A stretch of 64,000 bases of DNA from Dendrolimus kikuchii (lineage: Eukaryota; Arthropoda; Insecta; Lepidoptera; Lasiocampidae), in assembly GCA_019925095.2 (NCBI GenBank), contig CM034397.1:4359763-4423762 (forward strand), in the 5' to 3' direction. Positions 21,685 through 32,082 of this stretch are shown one piece after another; within the stretch, counting starts at the first letter, position 1; each line of letters begins with the position of its first letter. The position numbers and the translations under genes are program-made. The notes beneath the pieces are model-generated. The model was not told the DNA's origin, searched no databases, and worked only from the letters and a program-made list of their open reading frames with translations.

Positions 21685-21773
21685 TATTTTTTATTGCATG
21701 CGTTCAGCAGACAGGCAGGCGGCCCACTTGAAGGAAAGCGGTTACTAATGCCGGAAGGAATCAAAATCAAAAC
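21685..21773 (-). mobile_element. Truncated SINE-A inserted in LINE-V
   Basis: 'gcgttcagcagacaggcagg' and 'aaagcggttac' mark the 3' end of SINE-A, with its A-tail as a T-run at the left. It separates 'ataacacg' from 'gttgccaagtgg', which are adjacent in the copy at 43205-43290. Confidence 0.7.
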
Positions 21774-21787
21774 GTTGCCAAGTGGTG

Positions 21788-21935
21788 TTTTTTTTATATT
21801 GAATAGGTTCGCGTTTGACTGAAATTGCGCCCGATGTCAGGTGGAAATGCAGTCTAAGGTGAAACATGCTAAAAGATCACGCGAGACTTGAAGTATCCTA
21901 GATTGTATTTTTCAGGAAAAACAGACCACTCTTCA
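21788..21935 (-). mobile_element. LINE 3' tail inserted in LINE-V
   Basis: 'ggttcgcgtttgactgaaat' and 'gcgcccgatgtc' match, in reverse, the sequence after the LINE ORF at 33785-34065. The near-duplicate 'gtggtg'/'gcggtg' flanks it. The T-run at the left is the poly(A) tail. Confidence 0.6.
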
Positions 21936-22057
21936 GCGGTGTACATAGAATAACAAGAAGTAGATTTAAATTTTGACTTACATGTCTTGTGTGACCTTCA
22001 AAAGATGTTCTCCAGTGGAATTTATTTTGAAAAAAACTTTTGAATTTGAATATGAAT

Positions 22058-22831
22058 TAGGGATGGGCTGAATGTGGTTTGAACCGAATACGAACTTCGG
22101 CCAAACATTCGGTTAAATCAAAAAATTCCGACGAAATTCGGCCGAACTTCGGTTTGATTTCGTCACACTTTCTCAAGAGTAACACGTCGTGACCTATTGA
22201 CAACGTCAAGTTGATAACACGGAATATTTGGCTTTTTTACACGATAACCTGCCTCTAGTACATTTTAGGTATGAGTAGGTGGATAAAAGAATAATTTTTA
22301 GACCTTTAAAAAAATCACCATATCATAATTCTAAATTCATAATGTTTAATTCGTAAAAAGTGATTTCAATCCAAATTAAAGTTGTAATTGCTGATGTCCC
22401 TTAGACGTGTTTTTTTTTAAAATTCAAGTTACGCATTATAATTAAGCAGTTGCACTACTTACTGATGTTTCTTTGAGGAATAGTAAGTAATTTTATTTTT
22501 GTTTTAAGTTGAAGTCTATTTAATGAAGCAAAGACTCAATCAAGAACTAAATTTATTTATTTTTTATTACACTGCACGTTAAGGTTTACATGTTTCTAAC
22601 TAAAATAAATGACCATAAGATGATGATGAATGTACATGCCAACTTTTATATTACGGTTATGATAGATATGATTTCTATTAACTGCAGTCAGAATAGTGCA
22701 AGTAGGTATTTTACATTTTCTTCCACCGAATGTTCGGCATTTAAACCGAATTTCGGCCGAATACCGAAGTTCAGCTCAAGCTGCCGAAATTCGGTCAAAC
22801 CGAATGTAAAACAAATTTCGGCCCATCCCTA
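22058..22831. mobile_element. hAT-type non-autonomous element with perfect 8-bp duplication
   Basis: The ends TAGGGATGGGC and GCCCATCCCTA are perfect inverted repeats. 'atatgaat' occurs at 22050-22057 and 22832-22839. The subterminal regions are rich in 'ccgaa/ttcgg' motifs in inverted array, possible transposase binding sites. 774 bases with no transposase ORF. Confidence 0.88.
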
Positions 22832-22839
22832 ATATGAAT

Positions 22840-23224
22840 ATAGTAGGCAACCAAATTCACACACACCAAATATCGCCTGGCCTATCTATGCGTCGAGTAC
22901 ACCCGGTGACACAAGTTTGTTTTTCAACATACATGAACGTCACCCGGGTGCAGTCGCATATTAAAAATAAATTTTATTATTAATGAAAATAAAGTGCTTA
23001 CAATCCAATAATTTTAAGGCGAATGCGACTGAGGGAGTGTGGTACTCCTACGACCGGTCCTCCACTCTGTCTATAAAATTTACATTAACACGAAACCGCG
23101 GGTAAAAGCTAGTTTAAAGCTTTAAAGAAACATTTGCACAACAAGTATCCGCTTACGCCTATCGTACGCTTTGCCTGTACCCCACTTGAGAACTCAAGTG
23201 GAGAGCAGTCTGGTTTCCTGAGAC
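22840..23224. other. Intergenic; Helitron-like 3' end
   Basis: 'cgaaaccgcgggtaaaagct' followed by AG at 23093-23114 looks like the 3' end of a Helitron-like element. The rest is unassigned. Confidence 0.35.
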
Positions 23225-23590
23225 GTTTCAATTACGTGTTTTGAAGGTGTTGTGGCCCGGCGCATTCCTTTAGTATCTCACAACGCCCAAAATGCTCCAT
23301 CTGCCGTTCCATAAGGCGAGCGTGGTCGTTATGGTCTTGGTGAAAACGTCAGCAATGACGTCTTATTTTCGATCACACAGCGCTCACAACGACCCATGTT
23401 AAGAGGTGAGTTGAAGTGGGCGTTGATCACAGAATATGAATTTTCTCTATCGATTGACATTAAAAAACGCGATTTTCAAATCAACCAATAACATTCGTGT
23501 ATTTCGCCATTTTTGACTTCAATCCGTTCCACTAGAGTTTATGATTGTAACGCCCGCAAGCAAGTGGAACGGGAAAAATCGCGGTTTTAA
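23225..23590. mobile_element. MITE Q copy 1
   Basis: Shares 'caaaatgctcc', 'gccgttcca', 'acgtcagcaatgacgtc', 'gatcacacagcgctcacaac' and 'gcaagtggaacgggaaaaat' with copies near 39970, 58225 and 60288. The ends are roughly palindromic in the 60288 copy. Non-coding. Confidence 0.55.
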
Positions 23591-24061
23591 TTAAATTTGT
23601 TTGTTTTCATTTTTTGTTCACGATATTAACTTTATATACTTATTTATCAAACCTTGTAGTCACCTGACCTGCCTCAGTTTGGCTCTTGGAGCCTTTTGTT
23701 TCTGCAGATATAGGTGACATTTTGAAGAAAGGTCTATGCCGCTATTAGTGGCACGATTGTCTTAAATATATTGAGCGCAGGGGTGCGAATATCACCCTTC
23801 CTGCGAAATATAATATTTAAAAAAAAAACAACAAGTCATTGAAGTGGGCTTTGTCTATAATACAGTAAAAACATGTAGAGGTTTCGAATTTGTACAAAAA
23901 ATAGAAAAAGTTACGAGGGCTAATTCAGACCAGCAGATTCTGAAATGCAGCTTTTTGAATTTTTGTCTATTAGAGCATCACGTGGAAATTACTGCACGGA
24001 TTGAAATGAAATTCGAAACTGAACTTGATTATATCACGAGTCAACACTTAGGATTTTTATC
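23591..24061. other. Intergenic, nothing firm
   Basis: AT-rich with Helitron-like phrases ('ttactgcacggattgaaatg') near 23990. Confidence 0.35.
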
Positions 24062-24540
24062 ATGACAAATGACGTTGTTTCTGTAGGACAGATGAATATA
24101 GCGAAAAATCTGGAACACCGACACCTGGATGTTATCCACTGTATTTGGCACAGGCTCCTGTATGGGTGCGCATGCGTCTCGCGGGTACCGACGTCGGTCT
24201 GGGTCCCGGAGGCGCAGATATGCGCAAGAACTCCTCCCGTAATACCGCTGCAGGGGCCTTCTAGCATCTAGAGAGCAGAGGAGTCTTCACCCCTGTTGAC
24301 GAAGTGAGTTTGCCTTTCCCGGGGCATTTCTAAATCTCACGCTCTTTCTGCCATAAGCGCGGGTCACATGGGAGGAGGGTGGTTTTAGTGGAGTATTGAG
24401 TAGTCGAGTCTCCACACAAGCCGGCGATTTGACTCTGGTGCCCATTCGTGGTCTGACCTCTCGTCGCTTTGGTCTAATCTCTAATAAAGGACCGGGTAGT
24501 GTGCGAAATGCATTTCCCCGCCTCAAAAAAAACCCGTCCC
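24062..24540 (+). mobile_element. GC-rich retroposon fragment
   Basis: GC-rich with 'ggagtattgagtagtcgag', 'cacaagccggcgatttgac' and a final A-run at 24525-24532. Its layout recalls family W ('agtgcgtattcg..ccggcgattcccaca'). Several overlapping frames, none continuous. Confidence 0.4.
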
Positions 24541-24660
24541 TTTATGCCATGCGCGAGCAAGCTACGGAATGAAATCCCTCCCGCGGTTTTCCCAGAGCGG
24601 TACAATATGGGGCTCTTCAAAAAGGGCGTAAGCAGATATTTGAAATCTCAATGAGCTAGG
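24541..24660 (+). pseudogene. LINE ORF tail (relic)
   Basis: Reads SKLRNEIPPAVFPERYNMGL then FKKGVSRYLKSQ and stop, the same C-terminal motif (VFPxxYxxxxFKxxVxxxL) as the LINE tails at 19603, 33785 and 50466. Confidence 0.65.
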
Positions 24661-24894
24661 CAACGGCTCCCTTAGCGTTACCGATGTGTATGGCTCTTCG
24701 GATCTTGAACATTTGTGAACTCAACACATTTAGATATTCTCATGTAACCCTTAGGGAAATTCAAAGAAAGTTCATTGAAGTGTATTACTAATACAATAGG
24801 CTAAAGATAAGGTGCTTACATGGTCGATTTAGTTGTAAGACTGTTATGACACTATAATCTATATAATCTATAATATTAATATCATATAGTATAT

Positions 24895-25113
24895 TTTGGA
24901 AGGCCACGACACACCTTCCATGATCAAATTGATCGTGTACTAGCAGAAGGTGATGTCAGGAGCCTTAAGAACAGACGAGCTTGCATGACAAGAGTTATGA
25001 ATGTCAAAGAGGCAAGTGAGGTGTGTAAGAATAAGCCTAAATGGCACTCTGTTGTTCGTGCCTACCCCGCAAGGGAACTGGCGTGAAGTTATGTATGTAT
25101 GTATGTATGTAGT
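24895..25113 (+). mobile_element. LINE-Z 3' end copy 4
   Basis: Reads GRPRHTFHDQIDRVLAEGDV, then RACMTRVMNVKEASEV, ending ARELA, and then (TATG)n. About 220 bases, otherwise intact frame. Confidence 0.85.
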
Positions 25114-25500
25114 ATATAGTTTTGTGTTTCTCTCTTTGTTCGGGATTCACGCAAAAACTATTGAGTCCATTTCAATGCAGGTTTCGCTGATCGATAGTAA
25201 ATTCTCGGGCTAAAAACTGCGCTACTTTATATCCCGGTTTAAAGTGGTCAGGTCGAAAAATTGATTCCGATGCGATATTATCACTTACCGATAAAATATT
25301 TAGTAAAACAATTGTGGTTGGGTATGCCTTTAGTAACATTACTCAACACGAGTTTTTACGGGAAATTCCGGGATTCATTTAGTTTCATACTAAAATATAC
25401 ATTACCGTGTTTAAAAAAAAACCTTTGATTTTATATTTAACAAAATAACTGTAGTTTTTGTTACCTATCCAACGTGGACAAAGTCGCGAGTAAATGCTAG
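25114..25500 (+). mobile_element. Helitron-like 3' part
   Basis: 'ttcgggattcacgcaaaaac' is followed by 'ttgagtccatttc' and ends 'gacaaagtcgcgagtaaatg' with CTAG at 25497-25500. The 5' boundary is uncertain because it abuts LINE-Z. Confidence 0.5.
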
Positions 25501-26337
25501 TTGAATGATATGAATTAATGAATAAATGTCCTTATGGGAAGGTAACCAGTTGCCAACAAGTGGACCCGTTTGCCAGTTTGCCTTCAAGCAAACATAAAAA
25601 AGATGCCGCTGCAATCGAGTTTTCTCAGTGCCGCCATTGAAATTTACTAACAAACATATCCTCCTCATCATGGAAACGCGTACGAAATTTTACTAGCATA
25701 TTCTCGTATACAATAAAATTGTTATCAGTTAGGAAACGTGTGCGCTTTTCTCGAAATTAATAGATGGTTAGTTTACATCTCCGCGTTTCTGTTACGTATA
25801 CGCGAGAACAATTTAACCACATGCTAAATTCCACCCGTTAAATAATGGGTAATTATCATCAGGTGCGCGCTGTGCGCCCGCGCAGCGTGCCGGCAAAGGC
25901 CGACGTCACGCCTCTACCTGGTACACAGGAAGTGCGTGCCGTGTGCGCCACATATGTTCTTCCAAGTGTGGATTTATTGTTTTTATATAATTTCTTCATA
26001 TAATGGACTAATTATTACGATATTTAGCCATATAGCGCGTGAGCTTTTCAACGTTTGAGCTCCAGAGACATCCTATATACTTCATGATGATCGTGCGTGT
26101 TTACGCCAGGCCACAGATGGTGGCAACAAAGGTTCCCGGTACGGCCGGTTTCTCTTTTAAGAACAATAGAAGAGCGGGGAGGGATCGGCCGCCCTCTCAA
26201 TACGGCGTGGGCACGCCACCCCGTTTATGATTCCAATAATCATCTATACACGCCACAAGCTCAGTCGCGCTATTTCATATCAAAACTAATTATAATTATA
26301 TAAATTAAGTATAATTAAATATTGTCAACATTTGCTT
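25501..26337. other. Intergenic with GC-rich patches
   Basis: Two GC-rich patches, 25862-25960 and 26095-26230, stand out. Open frames cross them but none has a recognisable domain or clean splice borders. They could be decayed retroposon pieces or regulatory DNA. Confidence 0.3.
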
Positions 26338-26480
26338 CAAGAACAGACGAGCGTGCATGACAAGAGCTATGAATGTCAAAGAAGCAAGTGAGGTCTGTAA
26401 GAATAAGCCTGAATGGCGCTCTGTTGGTCGTGCCTACCCCGCAAGGGATCTGGCGTGAAGTTATGTATGTATGTGTGTCA
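26338..26480 (+). mobile_element. LINE-Z 3' end copy 5
   Basis: Starts at the codons for NRRACMTRAMNVKEAS and ends ARDLA plus TATG tail. The shortest fused copy with intact final codons. Confidence 0.8.
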
Positions 26481-26559
26481 ACATTTAAAACTGTGTTTAT
26501 ATGTATGTATCACCCGTACAGTGAGTTTTTGGTAGATTGATGATTAGGGTTACTATCCA

Positions 26560-26665
26560 GACCACCACCTACTACCTAGCGGTTTGTTTTGTCACTTGCA
26601 ACAGGCCACCCGGCTGCAGGAATTTCTATCCTTTCTCTGTTCCTGCACTGATAATACGAATTTCG
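26560..26665 (-). mobile_element. SINE-A fragment
   Basis: Keeps 'accacctactacctag..gtttgttttgtc', 'aggaatttctatcctttctc' and 'gttcctgcactg', the 5' third of SINE-A in reverse. Confidence 0.55.
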
Positions 26666-26709
26666 TATGAACTTTGTAATATTAAATATTTCTATATTTA
26701 TGAATTTAA

Positions 26710-27165
26710 CTAGGATATGCCTGCGACTTCGTGCACGCTTGACTTGAAACCTTGGGATTCCTGGGACACAAAATACCGCAGCATTTAAAAAAGAAAGTAA
26801 GCCATCGCTTAGTGAAAGCTGGGTCGGAATAAGCTAATTTTAATGCACCTGAACAACTACAAACCGCTCCCGGATAAATATTGGTGGGACTCCCGGGATA
26901 ATAATCACATATTAATACATAAAATTTGATATCTATCAGCGCAAAATCCCATTGTATTTATTTAATCTAGCCATTTTAAATAATTCCAAGTAAAATTCCC
27001 GTGGGATTCTCAGAGCAAAATGCAGCGCAGATTTTAAATATAAGAAATTGCTGTCGACCAACAAAAACCGTATTAAAATCGGCCCAGTAGTTTTTACGTG
27101 AATCCCGAACGACAAGAAATCTAAAAAAATGCATCGTGTTTTCCATCGTTTATATAGTCTATTCT
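26710..27165 (-). mobile_element. Helitron-like element
   Basis: Minus strand: 'ttcgggattcacgtaaaaac', 'actgggccgattttaatacg', then a 3' end 'gcacgaagtcgcaggcatat' and CTAG at 26710-26713. Same subfamily as 25114-25500. Confidence 0.55.
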
Positions 27166-27357
27166 AGTTGTTTTTTTAATATCTTCAATGTACAGATATG
27201 GCATTTTTTGAATTTTATAATAATATAGATAGATTAATGGTATGACATAAAAATAATCTAAACTACGGGTCAGTCTTTTAATCACTTCAGATATCTACCA
27301 GACATTTGGCTTATGTGGCTTATAACCTTATTTCATAAATCGACTCTTGACTATGTG

Positions 27358-27500
<143 letters not shown>

Positions 27501-27808
27501 AATTGTGATTGATTTCAAATTGAGTCATTATTATTTATCTTAAAGTAATTAAAGGTACATTATTACACGCAACGATTAAAACAATTAAGATAACCCAATT
27601 ACACATTTAATTTTGATTTCCGTGAACACGATTGATTAATAATAACTGTAATTAGATTCTTTACATTTTATATTGGAGTATTCATAATAAGAACAACAAA
27701 TTATTTTTCCAACAAATTACTCTGTCTCATGAATTAAGTCCTGCAGACGCGGCGCTACGGTCGCGCGTCGGAATGTAAAAAAATTAATCTTCTTATATAA
27801 TATATATA

Positions 27809-27863
<55 letters not shown>

Positions 27864-28132
27864 GTGATTGATTTCAAATTGAGTCATTATTATTTATCTT
27901 ATAGTAATTAAAAGTATTATAACACGCAACGATTAAAACAATTAAGATAAACCAATTACACATTTAATTTTGGTTTCCGTGAACACGATCGATTAATAAT
28001 ATCTGTAATTATATTCTTTACATTTTATATTGCAGTATTCATAATAAGATCAACAAATTAGACTCTGTCTCACGAAATAAGTCCTGCAGACGCGGCGCTA
28101 CGATCGCGCGTCGGAATGTAAAAAATTAATCT
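27501..28132. repeat. Tandem duplication of a roughly 290-base unit with (AT)n between
   Basis: 27501-27790 and 27861-28132 are two copies of one unit: both run 'aattgtgattgatttcaaat', 'cacgcaacgattaaaacaat', 'tgcagacgcggcgctacg' and 'cgcgcgtcggaatgtaaaa'. The copies differ by scattered substitutions and a short insertion in copy 1 near 27702-27718. (AT)n at 27800-27860 separates them, giving a period near 360. Confidence 0.9.
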
Positions 28133-28832
28133 TAGAAAGATATCATCTAATTTAATAGTATTAAAAAATATAATAATATAATATAATACCCGCAGGGGGG
28201 CTTTGTGGCGATGCCTTAAGTGAGTAGCTACACCTCGAACCCGATTCCAGGGGCCAAGGCAAGGCCCCCCGCCTCCGTGTTTGCCTTAGCCAGCCGGCAG
28301 AGACTGGAAATCGCTAGAGTTAAGACTCAAACTCCACGGGTGGAAGTGATAAATGGCGCCACGTCAGAAGTAGCTTCGGTGAACCTGCAGCCCACCTCTC
28401 CACACCCCTTAGCCACTCACACCCATGTTGCCCCTGTCTTCTGTGGCATTTTTTGGGGCCTATGCAGGGATTGGCGAGTAACCATCTGCCTAGTTTTCCA
28501 TGTTCCTCGAACATTGCGACGGTCAGACGCCATAGTTCCCATATTGCCAGACCCCTGGTACCACTAGCAGTTCACCCCAATAGCCCGGTACTTTTTGTCC
28601 TCATTTCCCACAATAGTCCTACACTGACCGGAGCTTGTCCATGGGTGCATTATTATATGGTGTAGACAGGGATAATCGCCGATCAGTGACACGCCATATT
28701 TACATTAAATTTGTTAAAGGACCTTTACGTGTTGGCCCCTCCATGGCCCCATGCAAACCCTCCAAAAGTCCGGGCCATTTTTATGGCCCATGGTCTCTAG
28801 AGACAGCAATGTCTGCAATTAATATTTAAAAT
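28133..28832 (+). mobile_element. Dispersed element K, copy 1
   Basis: GC-rich body: 'cccgcaggggggctttgtgg', 'gtgagtagctacacctcgaa', 'gccactcacacccatgttgc', 'agtgacacgccatatttac' and 'ccgggccatttttatggccc'. An inverted copy lies at 46396-46990 and a partial one at 57600-57905. Homology continues into the flanking tandem unit, so the full element includes 27990-28132. Class unknown; frames inside are not conserved as proteins between copies. Confidence 0.6.
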
Positions 28833-29039
28833 ACTCTGTAATTTAGCGGCGTTTTTTGTATTATTCATTTTGCTGATGAAGTTCGAGCTTAGGACGGCAG
28901 ATTTTGGGAGCGGTAATTTAAAACCAAATTTATTTTATATCTTTAGTTTCTCCCCCATCTACGTCGATATTAGAAACTATGATTAAATGAGACTTAATTA
29001 TAGTCTTAAAAAATAATATGTTAACATACATCAACATAT

Positions 29040-29165
29040 ATAGAGTTCGTCTCACGAAAAAAGTCCCACGGCCAAAATGCAACTAATCACACAGATCAGC
29101 CCAGCCCCGTTGCTATGTCGTTTTTATTAAGTGTTTAAATATAGATGTTACATTATAATATTTTT
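29040..29165 (+). repeat. 'tctcacgaaataagtc' module, degenerate copy
   Basis: 'cgtctcacgaaaaaagtccc' then 'ttattaagtgtttaaatata' matches 46318-46395. The same module occurs at 27721, 28063, 29650 (inverted) and 47098 (inverted). Confidence 0.5.
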
Positions 29166-29324
29166 CTATTTTACTAATAAATACTGTTAAATCGGTATCT
29201 GTCTAAAATATTATATTATTTAATTATTGAATTTTATTTTTTTACTTGATTAGAAATTTAATCATACAATTGAACTAAATAAAACTATATATACAAATTA
29301 AAATTAAACTCTAAAATCTAGTGC

Positions 29325-29495
29325 CAGACCGCTGTCAGTTGGAAACGTGCCGAAAAGACTGGCTACATTACCTCGCTGTATCGCAACGCTAATGCGTTGT
29401 CCGAGGTATGGACCACTCTTTTGGTCACTTGAGGCGTCAACCAGGCGTTTCGCTGTGTCTCTATAAAGTTTGTGCGCCTCAGGCCCCCATGGTTT
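29325..29495 (-). mobile_element. LINE-X 3' fragment
   Basis: In reverse: 'aagcctcaagtgaccaaaag'-like opening, 'caacgcattagcgttg', 'ccaactgacagcggtctgg'. Upstream it keeps 'catgggggcctgaggcgcac'. Confidence 0.65.
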
Positions 29496-29499
29496 TTTT

Positions 29500-29868
29500 T
29501 ATCGCAGGAGCTCAGCAGACAGGCAGATGGCGTGTCGACCCTAAAAGCAGCAAATAAGTAACCATTTCCGATGGCGGAATATTTGCGGCATTTCTAAAAT
29601 TATTTTGTCTTTCTAACATTCCGTTGAAACGACCGTAGCGCCCCGTCTGTGAGACTTCTTTCGTAAGACAGAGTCTATGTACTTTATCTATCAATGTTTA
29701 AAGTCATTGACCATATCGTACCTATCATTAATAACGCATTAAACTCTAAACTACATCTGCGTGATACTGCGTGATACAGGTGTAGCAGAGGCATTATAAC
29801 AAGTCAAATATGCATGTTATAAATGTCATTAGGTGCCCACAAACAATTCAACATATAGTATTCAATCT
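29500..29868. other. Intergenic relics
   Basis: 29640-29678 carries 'gacttctttcgtaagacag' with 'gtagcgccccgtc', an inverted match to the unit end at 28063-28110. Otherwise unassigned. Confidence 0.4.
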
Positions 29869-30302
29869 TCTATATATATAAAAGCAATTGCTGTTCGTTA
29901 GTCTCGCTAAAACTCGAAAACGGCTGGACTGATTTGGCTAATTTTGGTTTTGAATTATTTGTGGAAGTCCAGTGAAGGTTTAAAACTTAAGTAAATATGA
30001 AAAAAATGCTTGGAATATAGTAAAAACAACAATTTCGCTTTCCCTTAGAAACTATTCCTACCTGTCAAACATTTGATGTTCGTCCTGTCGTTTAGAAGCC
30101 ATTTAAATTTAAAAGTCGTTCAGAAATCAAATTAAATTTAAGTGTTTTTTTTCTTTCTTGGTTTTAAATGTCAAACGTTTAATGTTCGTTCCGGTTAAGT
30201 CTTGACCACATTTTTTACTTAAGTTGAAACATTCTGCAATTATCATTCAGCTTTTTTATTTATTGATTCTAAGACGGTACGAAGTTTGTCGGGGTCTGCT
30301 AG
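29869..30302 (+). mobile_element. Helitron-like element, complete ends
   Basis: Begins 'tctatatatataaaagcaat', has 'cggctggactgatttggcta', and ends 'gtacgaagtttgtcggggtc' with CTAG at 30299-30302 followed by T. 434 bases, non-autonomous. Confidence 0.7.
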
Positions 30303-30884
30303 TACTTAGATAAATGTTTCTACAATTTATGTAGTCGCAAGGATTATAGTAATTAGGGGAAAATGTGGTGTAGGTAATTAGGTCGATAGTGCACAAAATT
30401 ATTAAGTTACAATCTAATGACTAAAATATTGTAATTATTATGATTGTGAACTACGGTATCTAAGTGTAGATGTCGGTAGGGATGGTAAAATTTGAGTAGC
30501 TTACTAACTTACCGTCTTCATATTGAGTTAGAGTAAGTGGAAGGCATCTTTAATATAATAAATGTGTAAATTGGCCACTGCGTATTCTTCTTCTTTATAA
30601 ATATGGCTTAGTACAATTTGTATATTAGTTAGTATCTGATGTTTTTGAGATAATCAGCACTGACACACAGGCACAGGAGTAGGTCTGGTATAAAATCATG
30701 TAGTGTAATGAAAAATCGGGTCTTATTAACCAATTCAATTAAGTGCTTAGAATAAATTTCAAATAATTATTTTGTTATAAAATATGCTGAGTGCAAGCCT
30801 TATTTGCTGAAAATGCGGCGTACAAATACCTACTTAAAATATGCAATGTATAAGGAATGTAATTACGTTGTAATTTAATTTCAG
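30303..30884. other. Intergenic, nothing firm
   Basis: AT-rich. 30520-30548 matches one arm of the small foldback repeats at 45629 and 59224. Confidence 0.4.
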
Positions 30885-31212
30885 ACGTCGCAACTCTGGG
30901 GTCATGGGGTCCAGAAGCTCACCGCCTTTAGCGAGGCTTGTCAAAACTGTTGATAGATAGATGTCTCATGCGACCGAAACGCTGGCCTTTATTTTGGGCA
31001 ACGCATAAGCGTTGCCAGACAACGTGGCAGCGCGACTAACGTTTTGAGAACGTTCCCAACTGACAGTGATTTGGGACCCATTTACTATTTGTAATTTTTC
31101 TTATTTTTATTGTAAATTAAGCTGTATATAGATAATATTAGTATAGGCATATTTTAGTTTTGATTTTGTTTTAATGTAATGATTGTAAATATTATAAATA
31201 AAAACATCACTT
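30885..31212 (+). mobile_element. LINE-X 3' end, uninterrupted
   Basis: Complete counterpart of the LINE-X layer at 20777: 'ggtccagaagctcaccgcct', 'gggcaacgcataagcgttgc', 'ccaactgacagtgatttggg', then an AT-rich 3' UTR ending in 'aataaaaac'. Confidence 0.75.
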
Positions 31213-31530
31213 CAAATTAATTAGAAAATTCTGGGCTGTGTTTTTATACCTGAATTACAAAATACAGAGTTTTCGAATTTTTACACACAAACATTCTAAA
31301 GTACAACAAGAAAAGCTAAAGGATTTGGATAGTAAGTAAGTATTTGGTGTCCCTGAGTTTTACAAGCGCCCAAATAAAAAGTTGGCAACGCCACAAACAT
31401 GAGCCTTTAAAATTTATGAATCATCAATTCGCATTAGATTTACGTGCCTCTGGATTTCTGGGATTTACGACTTTTCATTTTCGGTAACGCTATTAGTGAA
31501 ACATTGCATGAAGTCTAAAGTCGGTATCTT

Positions 31531-31614
31531 CTATTCATTGAATACAAAGTTATAACTTAAAATATTAAGTAATAACTTAATATTTTAAGTTGTAACTTTG
31601 TATTCAATGAATAG
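31531..31614. repeat. 84-base palindrome, 40-bp arms
   Basis: 31531-31570 and 31575-31614 are reverse complements with one mismatch and a 4-base loop. It lies about 250 bases upstream of FA2H exon A. Confidence 0.92.
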
Positions 31615-31699
31615 ACTGCATTATTATGCAGTCCATGGGTTAAAATAGAAAATATATTATTAACGGGAATTTCCAATTTAATCCAAGGTTTAAAAAAAT

Positions 31700-31818
31700 A
31701 GTGTTTGAATGGGTCCGGGGATAGTTTAGATTCTCAATTAGACCCGGTAGGTGGCGGTGGAATCGGGTTCTAGATTTAAATTTTTTCAGGGTAGGACAGC
31801 GTCTGCCGGAATCGCTAG
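31700..31818 (+). mobile_element. Helitron-like 3' end
   Basis: 'gcggtggaatcgggttctag' and 'acagcgtctgccggaatcg' with CTAG at 31815-31818 match the end of the element at 56209-56523. It stops 41 bases before an FA2H exon. Confidence 0.6.
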
Positions 31819-31859
31819 TTGTTAGTAATAAGCTGTATACAGATGTTCTCTTGTTTCAG

Positions 31860-32082
31860 AGTCGATTAGACTGGTCCAAGCCGCTTCTCTGCCAACTCGA
31901 TGCCATAGCACCCCACTACGACACATGGGTTAATAGCCCGGTGTATAGGAAATGCAGACTCTTCGCCAGTCCATTAATGGAGAGCATGACATATACCCCT
32001 TGGTATCTAGTGCCTATGTTTTGGATACCCATCATATTGTATTTAGGATACACACAATATCTGGAGAATGTTTTATGTGAAG
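31860..32082 (+). CDS. FA2H: FA2H exon A
   Basis: Acceptor TTGTTTCAG ends at 31859 and the donor GTTAGT starts at 32083. It encodes SRLDWSKPLLCQLDAIAPHY, a linker with DTWVNSPVYR, then the first membrane segment WYLVPMFWIPIILYLGY. This aligns with the human 'VDWRKPLL' region following the cytochrome b5 domain. It ends with one base of a split codon. Confidence 0.92.

Larger units (their letters stand above)
20640..22049 (+). mobile_element. LINE-V 3' end, broken by several insertions
   Basis: Host layer of a nested stack. Pieces at 20640-20776, 21603-21684, 21774-21787 and 21936-22049 join in order to match the uninterrupted copy at 43018-43395: 'gagcctgagatata', 'acgtgttgctggggaatttc', 'gttgccaagtggtg' and 'gttctccagtggaa', ending in 'tttgaatttgaa'. 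The insertions are listed separately. Confidence 0.75.

Noticed and set aside
22740..22800. 'ttcgg/ccgaa' arrays as a regulatory cluster
   Set aside because: They lie inside the hAT-type element and are better explained as its subterminal repeats.
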